The notes below the pieces were generated by a model, which saw nothing but the letters and a program-made list of their open reading frames with translations, searched no databases and was not told the origin of the DNA. A program made the position numbers and the translations under genes. 64,000 bases of DNA from Phycisphaerae bacterium (GTDB taxonomy: Bacteria; Chloroflexota; Anaerolineae; 4572-78; J111), in NCBI GenBank assembly GCA_028285035.1, contig JANQQF010000040.1, positions 1-64,000 of the forward strand. Direction: 5' to 3'. Below are positions 7,467 through 16,586 of the stretch, one piece after another. Position 1 is the stretch's first letter. Each line of letters opens with the position of its first letter.

Positions 7467-9341
7467 TTATTGCATCTCAGCCAGCCGCTCCTCAATGAAG
7501 GTTCTGAGATCATCACTAATCTCATAGGTCAACGCTGTTTCAAGATCGGGAATAGCCTGGGCATCTTGTGATAGGGCATAGTGGGAGATACCTCGGCCAA
7601 AATAGGAGTAGGGGCGTTCTGGGTCAAGACTGAGGGCAGTATCATAGCTGGGAATGGACTCTTCAAATCGCTCCAGCAAGCGGAGGGACAAGGCTAAATT
7701 TTCGTGGAATAAGGCCACCTCTGGATTAACTTCGATCGCAGACTGATAGGCTAATTCGGCATTGGCTAAGTCATCAAAATTGTAATAGATATCGCCAATT
7801 TCATTATAAACCCACGGATTATCTGAGCCTAAGTCGGCCGCTTGAAAAAGGGTATCCAGCGCTTCTTCAGGACGCCCGGCCAAGTTGAGGGTAAATCCTA
7901 AATTCTCAACGAAGAGAGGCTCTTCAGGTGCTAATTCAATCGCAGTACGATACTGGGTTTCGGCTTGGTCCCACGCGGATAACTCATAGTAGGTATCCCC
8001 CAATCGATTGTGAATCCAGGGATCATTTTCAGTAACCAAGGCCAACGCTTGTTCATAATTGGCGATCGCGGCCTCATAATTTCCTTCTTCATATTCAATT
8101 CGCCCGATTAAATCATAGTCATAAGCAGCTGGCTCTTCAATGTTCAGAGAAATGGCCGCTTCGATATCGGCGAGGGCATCTTTATTACTGTAATTCAGAT
8201 AGTTAGAATACGCCCGATTACGATAAAAATTATCGAGGGCCGTGACATCTGTTGTGCCGTACTCGATGGCTTGGGTGTAATCCGCAATCGCATTCTCATA
8301 ATCGCCCATATAACGATAGGCTTGACCACGCACGTTATACGTTCGGGCTGTACTTTCTACATCCACGCCAGCCAACTCAATTGACTCGGTCGCATCAACG
8401 ATAGCCTCTTCATACTGTCCCGTGGATAGGTAGGCGACCGCCCGAGCGTGTACAATCGTACCACGACGAGCATCGCTTAAATCACTGCCGAGTTCAATCG
8501 CTTTGGTCGCATCGGCAATCGCGTCTTCATACTTTTCCTGATCACCATAAACATAGGAGCGATAGGCATAAGCCAGCGGCTCATTGGCGTCAAGTCCAAT
8601 CGCTTCATTCAAATCGGTCAACGCTTTCTCATTTTCATACATCTCAGAGTAAGCAAAACCACGGGCCACTAAAATTTCAACCCGGTCGTCCGTATCATCG
8701 GCCAAATTCAGGGCTTCGGTATAATTTTCAATCGAGGCATCATACTCACCGACATCCAACAGGGCTTGGGCCAAGTCATAATAGGCATTAATCAGGTTTC
8801 GGCGGTTATCGAGATCGTCAGTCGCCGCATCAATATCACCCTGCAAGCTGGCCTTCAAATCATCAATGGCTTGCTCAAAGTTACGCAGCTGTAAATGCGC
8901 ATATCCTCGTCGGGCCAAGGCTTCATAATTATCGGGCTGACTTGCCAAAATAGCATCTAAATCAGCAATCACCTCGGGCCACTGCTCCTGAAGGACATAG
9001 ATATCAACGCGACGATTATAAACGCTGGTGCGATCTCCAACAGGGTTACCTTCCGCGTTGGTCACATTTAAGGCTGCCTCATAATCGGCCAAGGCCGCCT
9101 CAACATTTTCCTGATTACGATAAAGATCACCGCGCTCACTGAGTACCGCAAAGCGATCTTCAGCCGGCAGATCATCCTCTTCCAAAGCGAGCTTGTACTC
9201 CTCAAACGCCGTTTCCGTTTCGCCATCGGCCACCGCTTCACGGGCCTTTTCCAAATGACTGGCCCCTAAAGCACAGGCCAACGTCGACAAGAGCAAAACA
9301 GAAAATACCAATAAAAATTTTCGATGTGTTGATTGAAACAT
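7467..9341 (-). CDS. TPR-repeat lipoprotein
   Basis: 624 residues. A signal peptide of about 22 residues ends in a lipobox (LSTLAC, Cys23), so the mature protein is probably lipid-anchored outside the membrane. The rest is almost entirely tetratricopeptide repeats: many copies of the pattern ...A...Y.....Y..AI.DYTQAIEL..., with recurring A, Y, G and P positions at 34-residue intervals, about 14 in all. Acidic overall. TPR arrays scaffold protein-protein contacts; no catalytic domain is present. RBS AAGGAG precedes the start. It follows the response regulator gene on the same strand by 130 bases. Confidence 0.85.
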   Translation of the reverse strand: MFQSTHRKFLLVFSVLLLSTLACALGASHLEKAREAVADGETETAFEEYKLALEEDDLPAEDRFAVLSERGDLYRNQENVEAALADYEAALNVTNAEGNPVGDRTSVYNRRVDIYVLQEQWPEVIADLDAILASQPDNYEALARRGYAHLQLRNFEQAIDDLKASLQGDIDAATDDLDNRRNLINAYYDLAQALLDVGEYDASIENYTEALNLADDTDDRVEILVARGFAYSEMYENEKALTDLNEAIGLDANEPLAYAYRSYVYGDQEKYEDAIADATKAIELGSDLSDARRGTIVHARAVAYLSTGQYEEAIVDATESIELAGVDVESTARTYNVRGQAYRYMGDYENAIADYTQAIEYGTTDVTALDNFYRNRAYSNYLNYSNKDALADIEAAISLNIEEPAAYDYDLIGRIEYEEGNYEAAIANYEQALALVTENDPWIHNRLGDTYYELSAWDQAETQYRTAIELAPEEPLFVENLGFTLNLAGRPEEALDTLFQAADLGSDNPWVYNEIGDIYYNFDDLANAELAYQSAIEVNPEVALFHENLALSLRLLERFEESIPSYDTALSLDPERPYSYFGRGISHYALSQDAQAIPDLETALTYEISDDLRTFIEERLAEMQ

Positions 9342-9471
9342 AAAGACACTACTCCTTTTTCCTTGTGAAAATCAAAATTCGGTAGGTATTTGAAAATTTC
9401 CTGCTCTTGTGACGACGGAGGGGGTGTCAAAGTTCTCTCCATGTTTAAAATTGTAGAAAATGATGGTTTGA

Positions 9472-9837
9472 TTACCATTTCACCAATCGACTTGATAAAT
9501 CTCTGAGTTGAGCATAACCGATTGGTTTTAACAAAACCAAATCCGCATCATGACGTAGACTATCAGCCATCAAAGAGTCGGCTGTGGTTACAATAATTTT
9601 TATATCTGCGAGTTGAGCATCGCTCCGAATTCTTTGTAGAATAGCCTGACCAGATACACTTGGTAGGTGCAAATCCAAGGTAACAATCACAGGTCTAACG
9701 ATGTGCAGGCGTGCCAGAGCCTGCTTCCCATCATTCACAATTTCTGGGGTGAAGCCTGCTTCGGCCAAAGCCTCGGCAAAAATTTCAGCGGCATCTTCAT
9801 CATCTTCAATAATTAAAACGGGTCTAATCTCATTCAT
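9472..9837 (-). CDS. Stand-alone response regulator (CheY-like receiver)
   Basis: 121 residues, a receiver domain with no output domain. Acidic pocket E11-D12-D13, phosphoacceptor Asp55 in VTLDLHLP, switch Thr84/Thr85 and invariant Lys104 (LLKPIG) are all in place. It starts 11 bases after the stop of the Amt-histidine kinase gene, so it is almost certainly co-transcribed and its phosphorylation partner. As a single-domain regulator it probably acts through protein contact or as a phosphate relay or sink. Confidence 0.9.
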   Translation of the reverse strand: MNEIRPVLIIEDDEDAAEIFAEALAEAGFTPEIVNDGKQALARLHIVRPVIVTLDLHLPSVSGQAILQRIRSDAQLADIKIIVTTADSLMADSLRHDADLVLLKPIGYAQLRDLSSRLVKW

Positions 9838-9848
9838 AGTTACTGCTC

Positions 9849-12800
9849 CTAATTTGGTTTTATCGGCAAAACAACGGTAAATGTACTGCCTTGGCCCTCT
9901 TTACTCTCTAACACAATCTGTCCCCCCATAAGCTTGGTTAAATTTTTTACAATTGATAGTCCCAACCCTGATCCCCCATAATCACGCGTTGTGGTACCAT
10001 CCACCTGCCGAAATGGTTTAAAGATTTGAGTCTGATCCTCTTTTGGAATACCAACGCCTGTATCAGCAACCTCCATCGCCCAGTGGGTGGGTGTATAACG
10101 ATAGATGCGGATGGAAACGGAACCGTTCGCTGTAAATTTAATGGCATTGTTCGCCAAATTAATCAGAATATCTTGCAAGCGATTAAAATCACCCACCAGC
10201 ATCAGCGGTAATCCTTCATCCACGGTCCGGGTGAAATTCAACTTTTTCGCTTGGGCTTGAGGCCGTAAAACTGCCTCTAAGTTTTTTAATAATTCTTTTG
10301 GAGAAAAGGGATTCAAGTGAATTTCAATTTTCCCCGACTCGAATTGGGCCTGGTTCAAAAGATTACTGATCAGATTGTTTAACTTTTCAGAATTGATCTT
10401 GATGCGAGTGATCAGACGCTCCTGACGTTCGGTCAATGGACCTCGCGTTTTGGCTTTTAAGAGCATATCGGTGTAACCAAAAACGGCATTCAGTGGCGTC
10501 CGCAACTCATGACTAACCATCGCCAAGAGTTGGCTCTTAAATCGGCTGGCTTGTAGAGCATCATCTCGGGCAAGTGACAGGGCTTGCTCATGATTTTTAC
10601 GCTCGGTAATATTACTGATCACCCCATAGACAATGACCGTCTTAGTCAGGGTATTTATTTCTATCTGACCACTATCACGCACCCAAATAAGCTCTCCATT
10701 TGAGTCAATAATACGATACTCTTGGGCACTATTTTGTCCCGAGGCAAAGGTCTGAAGCAGCGCATCAACAATGACCCGATCCTCTGGATGTACCACATCC
10801 GTCAGCCAAAAGCGCCAACTGGCAATCAGTTTCTCAGAGGTATAGCCAGATAACTGCTCGATATTTGGGGAAATGTAACGACTGAAGGGTTGACCATTTG
10901 GGGGGATTTCAATCAGATAAATATGCTCACTGATCGAGGAGACCACTTGCTTGAACCGTTCTTCACTCTCTTTGAGAGCTTGCGACGCCCATAATCGGCG
11001 CGTGATATCTCGGGCGAACACAAAATTGTAGGCTTGATCATTAAACTCAAGATAGGTGAAGGTCACTTCAACCGGAAAGGTTTGCCCATTTTTTGAGCGA
11101 TGGCGTGACTCGACCGTAATGGCATTCTGTTGCGTTGAGCGCCAGTGGCTGGGCCAAAATTCCGCAGAGTAATTGAGATCGATATCATAAAACGACATTT
11201 CTAACAATTCATTGTGAGAATACCCCAGCAATCGGCACGCTGTTTTATTGGCATACAAGAATTCGGCATCGGGTCCAATCCAATAGACAGGATGAGACGC
11301 GTTTTCAACCGAGAATTGGGTTAGCTGTAAGGCTTCCTCAGCTCGCTGCCGTTCAGAGATTTCCTGTAGAAGCTGTTCATTTGCTGCGATAAGTTCAGCT
11401 GTCCGGGCTGAAACTTGATCTTCAAGTTGCTCGCGATAGTCTTGCAATTCACGCTCAGTTTGCTTACGGTTGGTGATGTCTCTAAATGAGCCAATATAAA
11501 TCGGCTCCTGACCAACCGTTGCCTCGGAGACGGTACACTCCACGGGAAAGGTAGTCCCATCGGCTCGCAACCCCATAAATTCCACAAATCCTTTCATTCT
11601 GGCTGTCTCGGCTAAAATACCTTGCACTGAATTCAGTGTCAGGTTTTTGTCTTGAGGTTGAATGATGGTTGAAAGTGGTTGTTCCCATACCTGTTGCCCG
11701 CTATAACCAAAAATCGCTTCGGCGGCTGGGTTTAAGGGGGCTGTGATCTTCAGGCTATCTTTCGAAAAGGTAATGATGCCATCCCTAGCAGTACGCACGA
11801 TCGCTTCAGTGCGAGCGACAGCTTCCTCCAAAGCAGCCATCACCTTGTTATACCGTTGGGCAATCTGCCCAATTTGGGTGAATGGTTCAACGGGCACCCG
11901 TAAGCTCAAATCGCCAGTTGTTGATTGCATTTCCATTGCCGTGAGCAAATCGAGCAATTCCGTGCTCGCGCCGTGTTCAGATACATTGAGACCGATTTGC
12001 TCATCATGGACTGACACTCGAAGCGGAAAAATGCGATTAATGCCCAGCAACAAAATGTAGGTTAGACCAAACGCCCATAAAAAACAGACAACAATTCCTA
12101 ATACTTGGGCTTGCAATTGGCCCCAAAATGATAAGCCGGTGCCCAATATTTCGGGTATCCCAAAAAAGGCCACAGCTAAGGTCCCCCACACACCGGCACT
12201 AAGATGAACGGGGATAGCGCTAACTGCATCATCGATGGCAAGGCGCTCCAAAATCAGTTCGGCGCCGAGCATGACCAAGCCGCCAACCGCTCCAATCACA
12301 ATAGCCGAGGCCGTATGTACCGCATGCGCATTGGCGGTGATGGCGACCAACCCGGCCAGTGCCCCATTCAAGGCCAAACCAACATCAAATCGATGATGCG
12401 TGTAATAGCCAAGGAATAAGGCAGCGACCATCCCTGTCGCACCGGCTAAAACTGTATTCACTAAAATAGTGGCCACTTGAGCATTTAAGGCCAAGGTACT
12501 GCCACCATTAAAGCCAAACCAGCCAAACCATAATAAAAATACACCCAATGTTGCGAGGGGAAGATTTGCCCCGGAAATCGATTTGGGTGGCCCCTCCTTT
12601 GAAAATCGGCCCATTCTTGGCCCAACAATCAATAGAATGGCTAACGCGGCCCAACCACCAACACTGTGGACGACGGTCGAACCGGCAAAATCAACAAAGC
12701 CACTAACGGCCAACCACCCATGCACGGTCTCGCCATCAATCCCATTCCAGGCCCAATGTCCAAACAACGGATAAATCAAGGCCGAAATCAAAGCGGTGAT

Positions 12801-13169
12801 GATAAGATATCCGTTAAATCGAACGCGTTCGGCAATCGCGCCGGAAAGAATGGTGACAGCGGTGCCACAAAACATAAGCTGAAAGAAAAAGAACACCATT
12901 AGCCACACATGATCAGGGGCAAAATTGGGGAGAAAGTTAGTGACTCCAATCCAGCCACTTTGGGAGGCACCAAACATAAGGGCGTAGCCACACACCCAAA
13001 ACAACAAGGTATTGAGGCCAAAATCAGCTAAATTTTTTATGGCCACATTGATGTTATTTTTACTGCGGGTTAACCCTGTTTCCAAACACAGAAACCCGGC
13101 TTGCATCAAAAAGACCAAACCGGCACTAAAGGCCACCCACAAAATATCTTGAAACGCTTTGTCTGCCAT
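9849..13169 (-). CDS. Ammonium transporter-sensor histidine kinase fusion (Amt-HK)
   Basis: 1106 residues from ATG 13169, which has AGGCGG upstream; a TTG at 13199 would add 10 residues without support. Residues ~1-385 are an Amt/MEP/Rh channel: MQAGFLCLETG at the start, GAIAERVRF, and both pore histidines (TVVHSVGGWA and VHLSAGVWGTLA). A HAMP-like linker (about 405-450) is followed by three PAS domains (about 450-575, 605-725 and 735-870). HisKA (SHELRTPLN, His887) and HATPase (NLANNAIKF, DTGVGIP, GSGLGLSI) complete the kinase. Characterised relatives such as Ks-Amt5 of Kuenenia sense ammonium through the Amt domain and alter kinase activity. The partner regulator is the next gene. Confidence 0.95.
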   Translation of the reverse strand: MADKAFQDILWVAFSAGLVFLMQAGFLCLETGLTRSKNNINVAIKNLADFGLNTLLFWVCGYALMFGASQSGWIGVTNFLPNFAPDHVWLMVFFFFQLMFCGTAVTILSGAIAERVRFNGYLIITALISALIYPLFGHWAWNGIDGETVHGWLAVSGFVDFAGSTVVHSVGGWAALAILLIVGPRMGRFSKEGPPKSISGANLPLATLGVFLLWFGWFGFNGGSTLALNAQVATILVNTVLAGATGMVAALFLGYYTHHRFDVGLALNGALAGLVAITANAHAVHTASAIVIGAVGGLVMLGAELILERLAIDDAVSAIPVHLSAGVWGTLAVAFFGIPEILGTGLSFWGQLQAQVLGIVVCFLWAFGLTYILLLGINRIFPLRVSVHDEQIGLNVSEHGASTELLDLLTAMEMQSTTGDLSLRVPVEPFTQIGQIAQRYNKVMAALEEAVARTEAIVRTARDGIITFSKDSLKITAPLNPAAEAIFGYSGQQVWEQPLSTIIQPQDKNLTLNSVQGILAETARMKGFVEFMGLRADGTTFPVECTVSEATVGQEPIYIGSFRDITNRKQTERELQDYREQLEDQVSARTAELIAANEQLLQEISERQRAEEALQLTQFSVENASHPVYWIGPDAEFLYANKTACRLLGYSHNELLEMSFYDIDLNYSAEFWPSHWRSTQQNAITVESRHRSKNGQTFPVEVTFTYLEFNDQAYNFVFARDITRRLWASQALKESEERFKQVVSSISEHIYLIEIPPNGQPFSRYISPNIEQLSGYTSEKLIASWRFWLTDVVHPEDRVIVDALLQTFASGQNSAQEYRIIDSNGELIWVRDSGQIEINTLTKTVIVYGVISNITERKNHEQALSLARDDALQASRFKSQLLAMVSHELRTPLNAVFGYTDMLLKAKTRGPLTERQERLITRIKINSEKLNNLISNLLNQAQFESGKIEIHLNPFSPKELLKNLEAVLRPQAQAKKLNFTRTVDEGLPLMLVGDFNRLQDILINLANNAIKFTANGSVSIRIYRYTPTHWAMEVADTGVGIPKEDQTQIFKPFRQVDGTTTRDYGGSGLGLSIVKNLTKLMGGQIVLESKEGQGSTFTVVLPIKPN

Positions 13170-13205
13170 AAGGCACCGCCTCTCTATGGTAAAGGGCAAA
13201 TAAAT

Positions 13206-13265
13206 AAAAAAGCTCTCGGCACACCCTTCCTAAAGTTGATACTTTAGGAAGGTCACAACGAGAGC
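13206..13265 (-). terminator. Intrinsic terminator inside the amt-HK leader
   Basis: Read on the minus strand: GCTCTCG pairs with CGAGAGC (outer 7 bp), a 6/6 internal loop follows, and an inner perfect 11-bp stem CCTTCCTAAAG/CTTTAGGAAGG closes with loop TATCAA. Six T residues follow immediately. This is a textbook terminator lying between promoter and start codon. Its 5' arm can instead pair upstream as CGAGA-TGC-TCTCG (13271-13259), giving a possible antiterminator. Confidence 0.7.
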
Positions 13266-13280
13266 ATCTCGGCTAGCTCA

Positions 13281-13330
13281 GAAAAGAAAAACTCTCAACA
13301 ATTGGCCCGGGGCCTCTTCATTGAGAGTTT
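13281..13330 (-). promoter_or_regulatory. First hairpin of the amt-HK leader
   Basis: Perfect 10-bp outer stem AAACTCTCAA/TTGAGAGTTT encloses a GC-rich inner hairpin (GGCC-CCG-GGCC) and is followed by a pyrimidine run TTTTCTTTTC. It begins about 19 bases after the predicted transcript start. It may be an upstream terminator or a sensory domain for the terminator that follows. Confidence 0.55.
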
Positions 13331-13355
13331 GTAAACGTATTTAGCTATTGAACCT

Positions 13356-13384
13356 AGTATAAACAGTCAAAAATGACTTGTCAA
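13356..13384 (-). promoter_or_regulatory. Consensus sigma-70-type promoter for amt-HK and response regulator
   Basis: Minus-strand TTGACA (13384-13379), a 17-base spacer and TATACT (13361-13356). This is one mismatch from the full consensus and the strongest promoter seen in the window. The predicted transcript starts near 13349, leaving a leader of about 180 bases before the ATG at 13169. Confidence 0.8.
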
Positions 13385-13442
13385 CTTAAATATTTAGCCT
13401 GACAGGGCAATCCTAAAGCCAGTTTACATTTTTCCCCAATGA

Positions 13443-15095
13443 TCAGGGATTGGGTGAGTTATAAACATTGAACTGAATTTTATCTGCGTTACAGTTTGGC
13501 TGATAATACCGCGCGTCTTCTGGACCCCCGGTAAGTCTATCCATGAAGTAGGTGGCCCAGCCGATCCGGTTATTGCCCAATGAGACTATTTCATCCAGTT
13601 CACCCCAAGCCACACCGTCTAATTGCCAAGCCTGTCCAATCGTCTGACCATTCGCATCGATCTCCTGAATCCAATATTCCTCAGGGAATAAAAGTGTCCA
13701 ACGCATCTCAAATTGAAAATCAGCTAAAGTGCTATTAGCAGGCATTTTGCCGTACCCCAACAGATAATTACCATTCTCTAAAGGCACTAATTGTGGATAG
13801 GAAACATAGTAAGGGGAGGCTGAGACAATCCAATTAACACTGCCTACCAAATCGCCCGCTTGATCAAATCTCGCCAACCCAATTTCGGTCGGTGGCACGG
13901 CGGGTACGGCTCCGCCATCATCTCCGTAGGAAGTAGCGTCAGGGACACCTACCACAATGCCAATCCAGCCTCCGTCAGCCAACGGATGAAGGGCACCTGG
14001 TCCCCCCTTCATCATGGTGCGGTGACGTTGTAGGAGCAGAAAGTTCGGCTTCTCTTCATTTTCTGTCGTAAAACTGATTGAACCATATCGGCCAGCCCCC
14101 ATGTTGTTATAGTCTGTGCCGCACAACAGGCCGTATTCTTGTGTGACCGGGTTATAGCTGGGTCGATTATGAATGGTATGGCCGGTACCACACGACCAAT
14201 CCCAGCCTCGGCTTGTATCTAAGGTATAGGTAGCTCGATCAATAACGGTAAAACTATCAGCTTCATGACCACCATACCTTGATTTAAGCGCAATCCCATA
14301 AGTGTTGTCGTTTTCACCGTAAACAATGCTGTATTGACCATACTCCCAGCCCCCAATCCCTTTGTGAACAATGTATTTTGCCGGTTCACTTTGAATATCG
14401 CCGTTGGTCCACTCATACAGCCACATCTCGTCTAGACCATCGTCATGTAGACGGTTGTCTGGATTAGGATGGGTAGCGACGATATCTTTATCGTAATCGG
14501 TTCTACCAGCGTCAGTTCGACATAGAGCAGCAACGACCCCACAGGTACTGCTCGTATCGATGCCAATCATCTCTTTGCATTCAGGAAAATGGCGTTGCCC
14601 AACCACATCTAGTTTATTGCCCGTCGGATCTAAGATCGTCTGCATAATCATTCCTGATTGATTATTGAATAGATCGTCAGGATCGTTTGGATCAGTTTGG
14701 GCTAGGGTGAAGGATGCGAACATCGAGGGTGTGTTTGTGGCTGTGTTACAAGCACTAAAATGCATACTTTGGGGGTGGATACCTCGGGCTAAGTTATCCA
14801 TCGTCATCCGTGTGGTGTAAGTATGTTCGCAGGAGAGCGGTTCATCACCGGGAACATCGACCGTATTTGAGGTAACTAACCCAGGTGGAGCCAAGTTTGG
14901 ATTATAGCTGTTGTAAATAATCGGCAGATATGTTGTAGCAGTGAAAACTAATGTCCCCAGTTTTACATCGCCTTGCTCTGCATCAAGCGTTTGATCTTGA
15001 ACGGATTGCCCCGCCTCAACACGAAGAACGATAAACATTAGTATAAAAGCGCTTAAAATAACAGAATAAAATAACTTATATGATCGTGAATTCAT
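13443..15095 (-). CDS. Secreted protein of unknown function
   Basis: 550 residues. An N-terminal hydrophobic segment (about residues 8-26, ending near VEAGQS) is a signal peptide or anchor. Near residues 55-65 is YLPIIYNSY, resembling the YLPxI/V motif frequent in exported Chloroflexota proteins. The remainder is rich in W, Y, G and D, with strand-turn patterns such as GRYGSISFTTE and ADGGWIGIVVG suggesting a beta-propeller-like exported domain. Four or more cysteines could form disulfides. No enzyme motif was recognised. RBS AGGGGGG is well placed. Its upstream region contains a large inverted repeat. Confidence 0.7.
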   Translation of the reverse strand: MNSRSYKLFYSVILSAFILMFIVLRVEAGQSVQDQTLDAEQGDVKLGTLVFTATTYLPIIYNSYNPNLAPPGLVTSNTVDVPGDEPLSCEHTYTTRMTMDNLARGIHPQSMHFSACNTATNTPSMFASFTLAQTDPNDPDDLFNNQSGMIMQTILDPTGNKLDVVGQRHFPECKEMIGIDTSSTCGVVAALCRTDAGRTDYDKDIVATHPNPDNRLHDDGLDEMWLYEWTNGDIQSEPAKYIVHKGIGGWEYGQYSIVYGENDNTYGIALKSRYGGHEADSFTVIDRATYTLDTSRGWDWSCGTGHTIHNRPSYNPVTQEYGLLCGTDYNNMGAGRYGSISFTTENEEKPNFLLLQRHRTMMKGGPGALHPLADGGWIGIVVGVPDATSYGDDGGAVPAVPPTEIGLARFDQAGDLVGSVNWIVSASPYYVSYPQLVPLENGNYLLGYGKMPANSTLADFQFEMRWTLLFPEEYWIQEIDANGQTIGQAWQLDGVAWGELDEIVSLGNNRIGWATYFMDRLTGGPEDARYYQPNCNADKIQFNVYNSPNP

Positions 15096-15159
15096 TTGTC
15101 CCCCCTGCTAGTGGAGTCTATTGGAATCTTCGATTTTTTATTTAATGATTGATTGTTTT

Positions 15160-15241
15160 ACTGATCCAAACATAACTCTTTAAACTTTCACGATGTTCAG
15201 GGAACAAGGGTTTTTGTTTAGTTTTTTATGTTTGGATCAGT
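15160..15241. repeat. 16-bp perfect inverted repeat spanning 82 bp
   Basis: ACTGATCCAAACATAA (15160-15175) and its exact complement TTATGTTTGGATCAGT (15226-15241) are separated by 50 bases. It lies between the secreted-protein start (15095) and the next feature. It could be a terminator-like structure or a miniature mobile element; no target duplication is clear. Confidence 0.65.
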
Positions 15242-15385
15242 CATTGTCTTTGAGCTTTGTTGGTCAATATAGTTGCTAATCAGCCAAGACAATTTTGGGG
15301 TGATAGAATTTTTTTATGCTAGTGGTCAATTGCTTGGCATAAACCAAGCTAGGCTCAGTATAGAAAAGAGGGGGGTATACGTAAA

Positions 15386-15433
15386 GCGTAGAATGTGCGG
15401 ATTTTTGAGTAGACATCCTCGTAGTTTCTACGG
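15386..15433 (+). repeat. Copy 1 of a dispersed structured motif
   Basis: GCGTAGAATGTGCGGATTTT(T) at 15386-15406 matches 55546-55566 at 19 of 21 positions. Both are followed 33-35 bases later by GTAG-nnn-CTACGG (here 15421-15433). The copies point in the same direction and lie upstream of, and divergent from, genes for secreted proteins. The rest of 15242-15523 is AT-rich, low-complexity sequence with no credible gene. Confidence 0.5.
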
Positions 15434-15523
15434 ATGTACTCCTGTGAAAATAGTGATTAGTGATTGGTGGTTAGTGAATAGAAAAAAACAAAAAGCCTTT
15501 ATCCGTGTTCTTCCCATCCATGT

Positions 15524-15652
15524 TTAGTAAGTACTTGGGACGATTGTGCCCCAGTCAGCCCGTTCAGCGATCTGTACTACAATTTCATTCCCCGCTGTCA
15601 AAACCAGAGTTTCTGTTGGGCTGATCAACATATGATCTTTTTTGTTCCACAC
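15524..15652 (-). CDS. Small ORF coupled to the transglutaminase gene (42 aa)
   Basis: A GTG start lies 2 bases after the transglutaminase stop (spacing TAA-TT-GTG) and the frame runs 42 codons to TAA. An internal ATG at codon 8 gives a 35-residue alternative. The sequence reads as an ordinary soluble beta-rich peptide (LISPTETLVLTAG, then IVVQIAERADWG), not the biased composition of chance ORFs. It is the last gene of the ATP-grasp/alpha-E/transglutaminase cluster. It could be a substrate peptide, a small accessory domain or a remnant. I recognise no family. Confidence 0.45.
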   Translation of the reverse strand: MWNKKDHMLISPTETLVLTAGNEIVVQIAERADWGTIVPSTY

Positions 15653-15654
15653 AA

Positions 15655-16578
15655 TTAACGACCGCCGTTCTTCTCCATCAACCGTGCCACATCAACCGAC
15701 ACCTTCAGTTTATGCTCACCGGTGCTAAAAAAGACGCCTTTGAGAGGGGTAACATCGGAGAAGTCTCGACCCCAGCCTAGCAAAATATGTTGATCGGAAG
15801 GGATCAGGTTGTTGGTGGGGTCAAAGTCAACCCAACCGAGGTTAGGTACAAACACCGAGCACCAGGCGTGTGAGGCATCGGCTCCTTGCAATTTCTCTTG
15901 GCCGGGCGGGGGCAGTGTCTCGATGTAACCGCTGACATAACGGGCCGCCAAACCATAAGCACGCAAACAGCCAATCATCAAATGTGCATAATCCTGACAA
16001 ACCCCACGTCGTTTTTCTAGCACCTCTGTTAAAGGCGTGGCAATCGTTGTCACCCCTGGGACAAATTTCAAATCCTGATAAATATATTCCATCAACCCTT
16101 GCACTGTTTCTAAAATAGGCCGCTTGACGGTGAAGACAGATGCTGCGTAGTCGATGAGGTCAGGAAAGACTGAAATTAACGGAGAGTTAAGGATAAATTC
16201 TCGGGCCTCTAAAGTAGTCGGGGATTTATCGGTTAACAAGCTGGATCGTACGGCTTCCCAGGCTATGCGACCCGCCTCGCTATTTAGAACAGTTTGCTCA
16301 ACATCAGACGTGGGATCGACCCGTATCTCGCTGGTGGTCGTAATTACAGTGCGGGCGTGAGGTTGACGAATTGTGTAATAGATGACCCTATTGCCAAAAT
16401 AATCAGTTCGCTCACGGTAATCGGTGTAGGGTGGCTCAATAAAAATATTAGGGGCGAGACACGTTTGGGTGAGTTGGGGTAGATCAATTGAACGGGGCAG
16501 CAACCGTGCTTCATTGTAGCACAGGCTGGCTGGCTCTTCATAGATATACTCGGTTTTGTGGGTCACTCGATAAATCAT
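15655..16578 (-). CDS. Transglutaminase-like cysteine protease-fold protein
   Basis: 307 residues. An N-terminal beta domain typical of bacterial transglutaminase-like proteins (YRVTHKTEYIYEEPASLCYN...) precedes the catalytic domain. The catalytic triad is visible: Cys in RRGVCQDYAH, His in ASHAWCSVF, Asp in VDFDPTNN. Family members hydrolyse or form amide bonds. It starts 8 bases after the ATP-grasp/alpha-E gene stop, so it is part of one operon. No signal peptide, so it acts in the cytoplasm. Confidence 0.92.
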   Translation of the reverse strand: MIYRVTHKTEYIYEEPASLCYNEARLLPRSIDLPQLTQTCLAPNIFIEPPYTDYRERTDYFGNRVIYYTIRQPHARTVITTTSEIRVDPTSDVEQTVLNSEAGRIAWEAVRSSLLTDKSPTTLEAREFILNSPLISVFPDLIDYAASVFTVKRPILETVQGLMEYIYQDLKFVPGVTTIATPLTEVLEKRRGVCQDYAHLMIGCLRAYGLAARYVSGYIETLPPPGQEKLQGADASHAWCSVFVPNLGWVDFDPTNNLIPSDQHILLGWGRDFSDVTPLKGVFFSTGEHKLKVSVDVARLMEKNGGR

Positions 16579-16586
16579 AGCTTTGA

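Noticed and set aside
13206..13330. ANTAR-type dual-hexaloop antitermination site in the amt leader
   Set aside because: A hexaloop is present (TATCAA), but it lacks the A1 and G4 loop bases expected for ANTAR targets, and the first hairpin has no hexaloop.
15160..15241. Insertion sequence ends
   Set aside because: Only 82 bp, no transposase and no clear target duplication; recorded as an inverted repeat only.
15273..15527. 84-codon plus-strand open frame between the secreted-protein and transglutaminase genes
   Set aside because: No ribosome site, composition of intergenic repeats, and it overlaps the dispersed structured motif; not counted as a gene.
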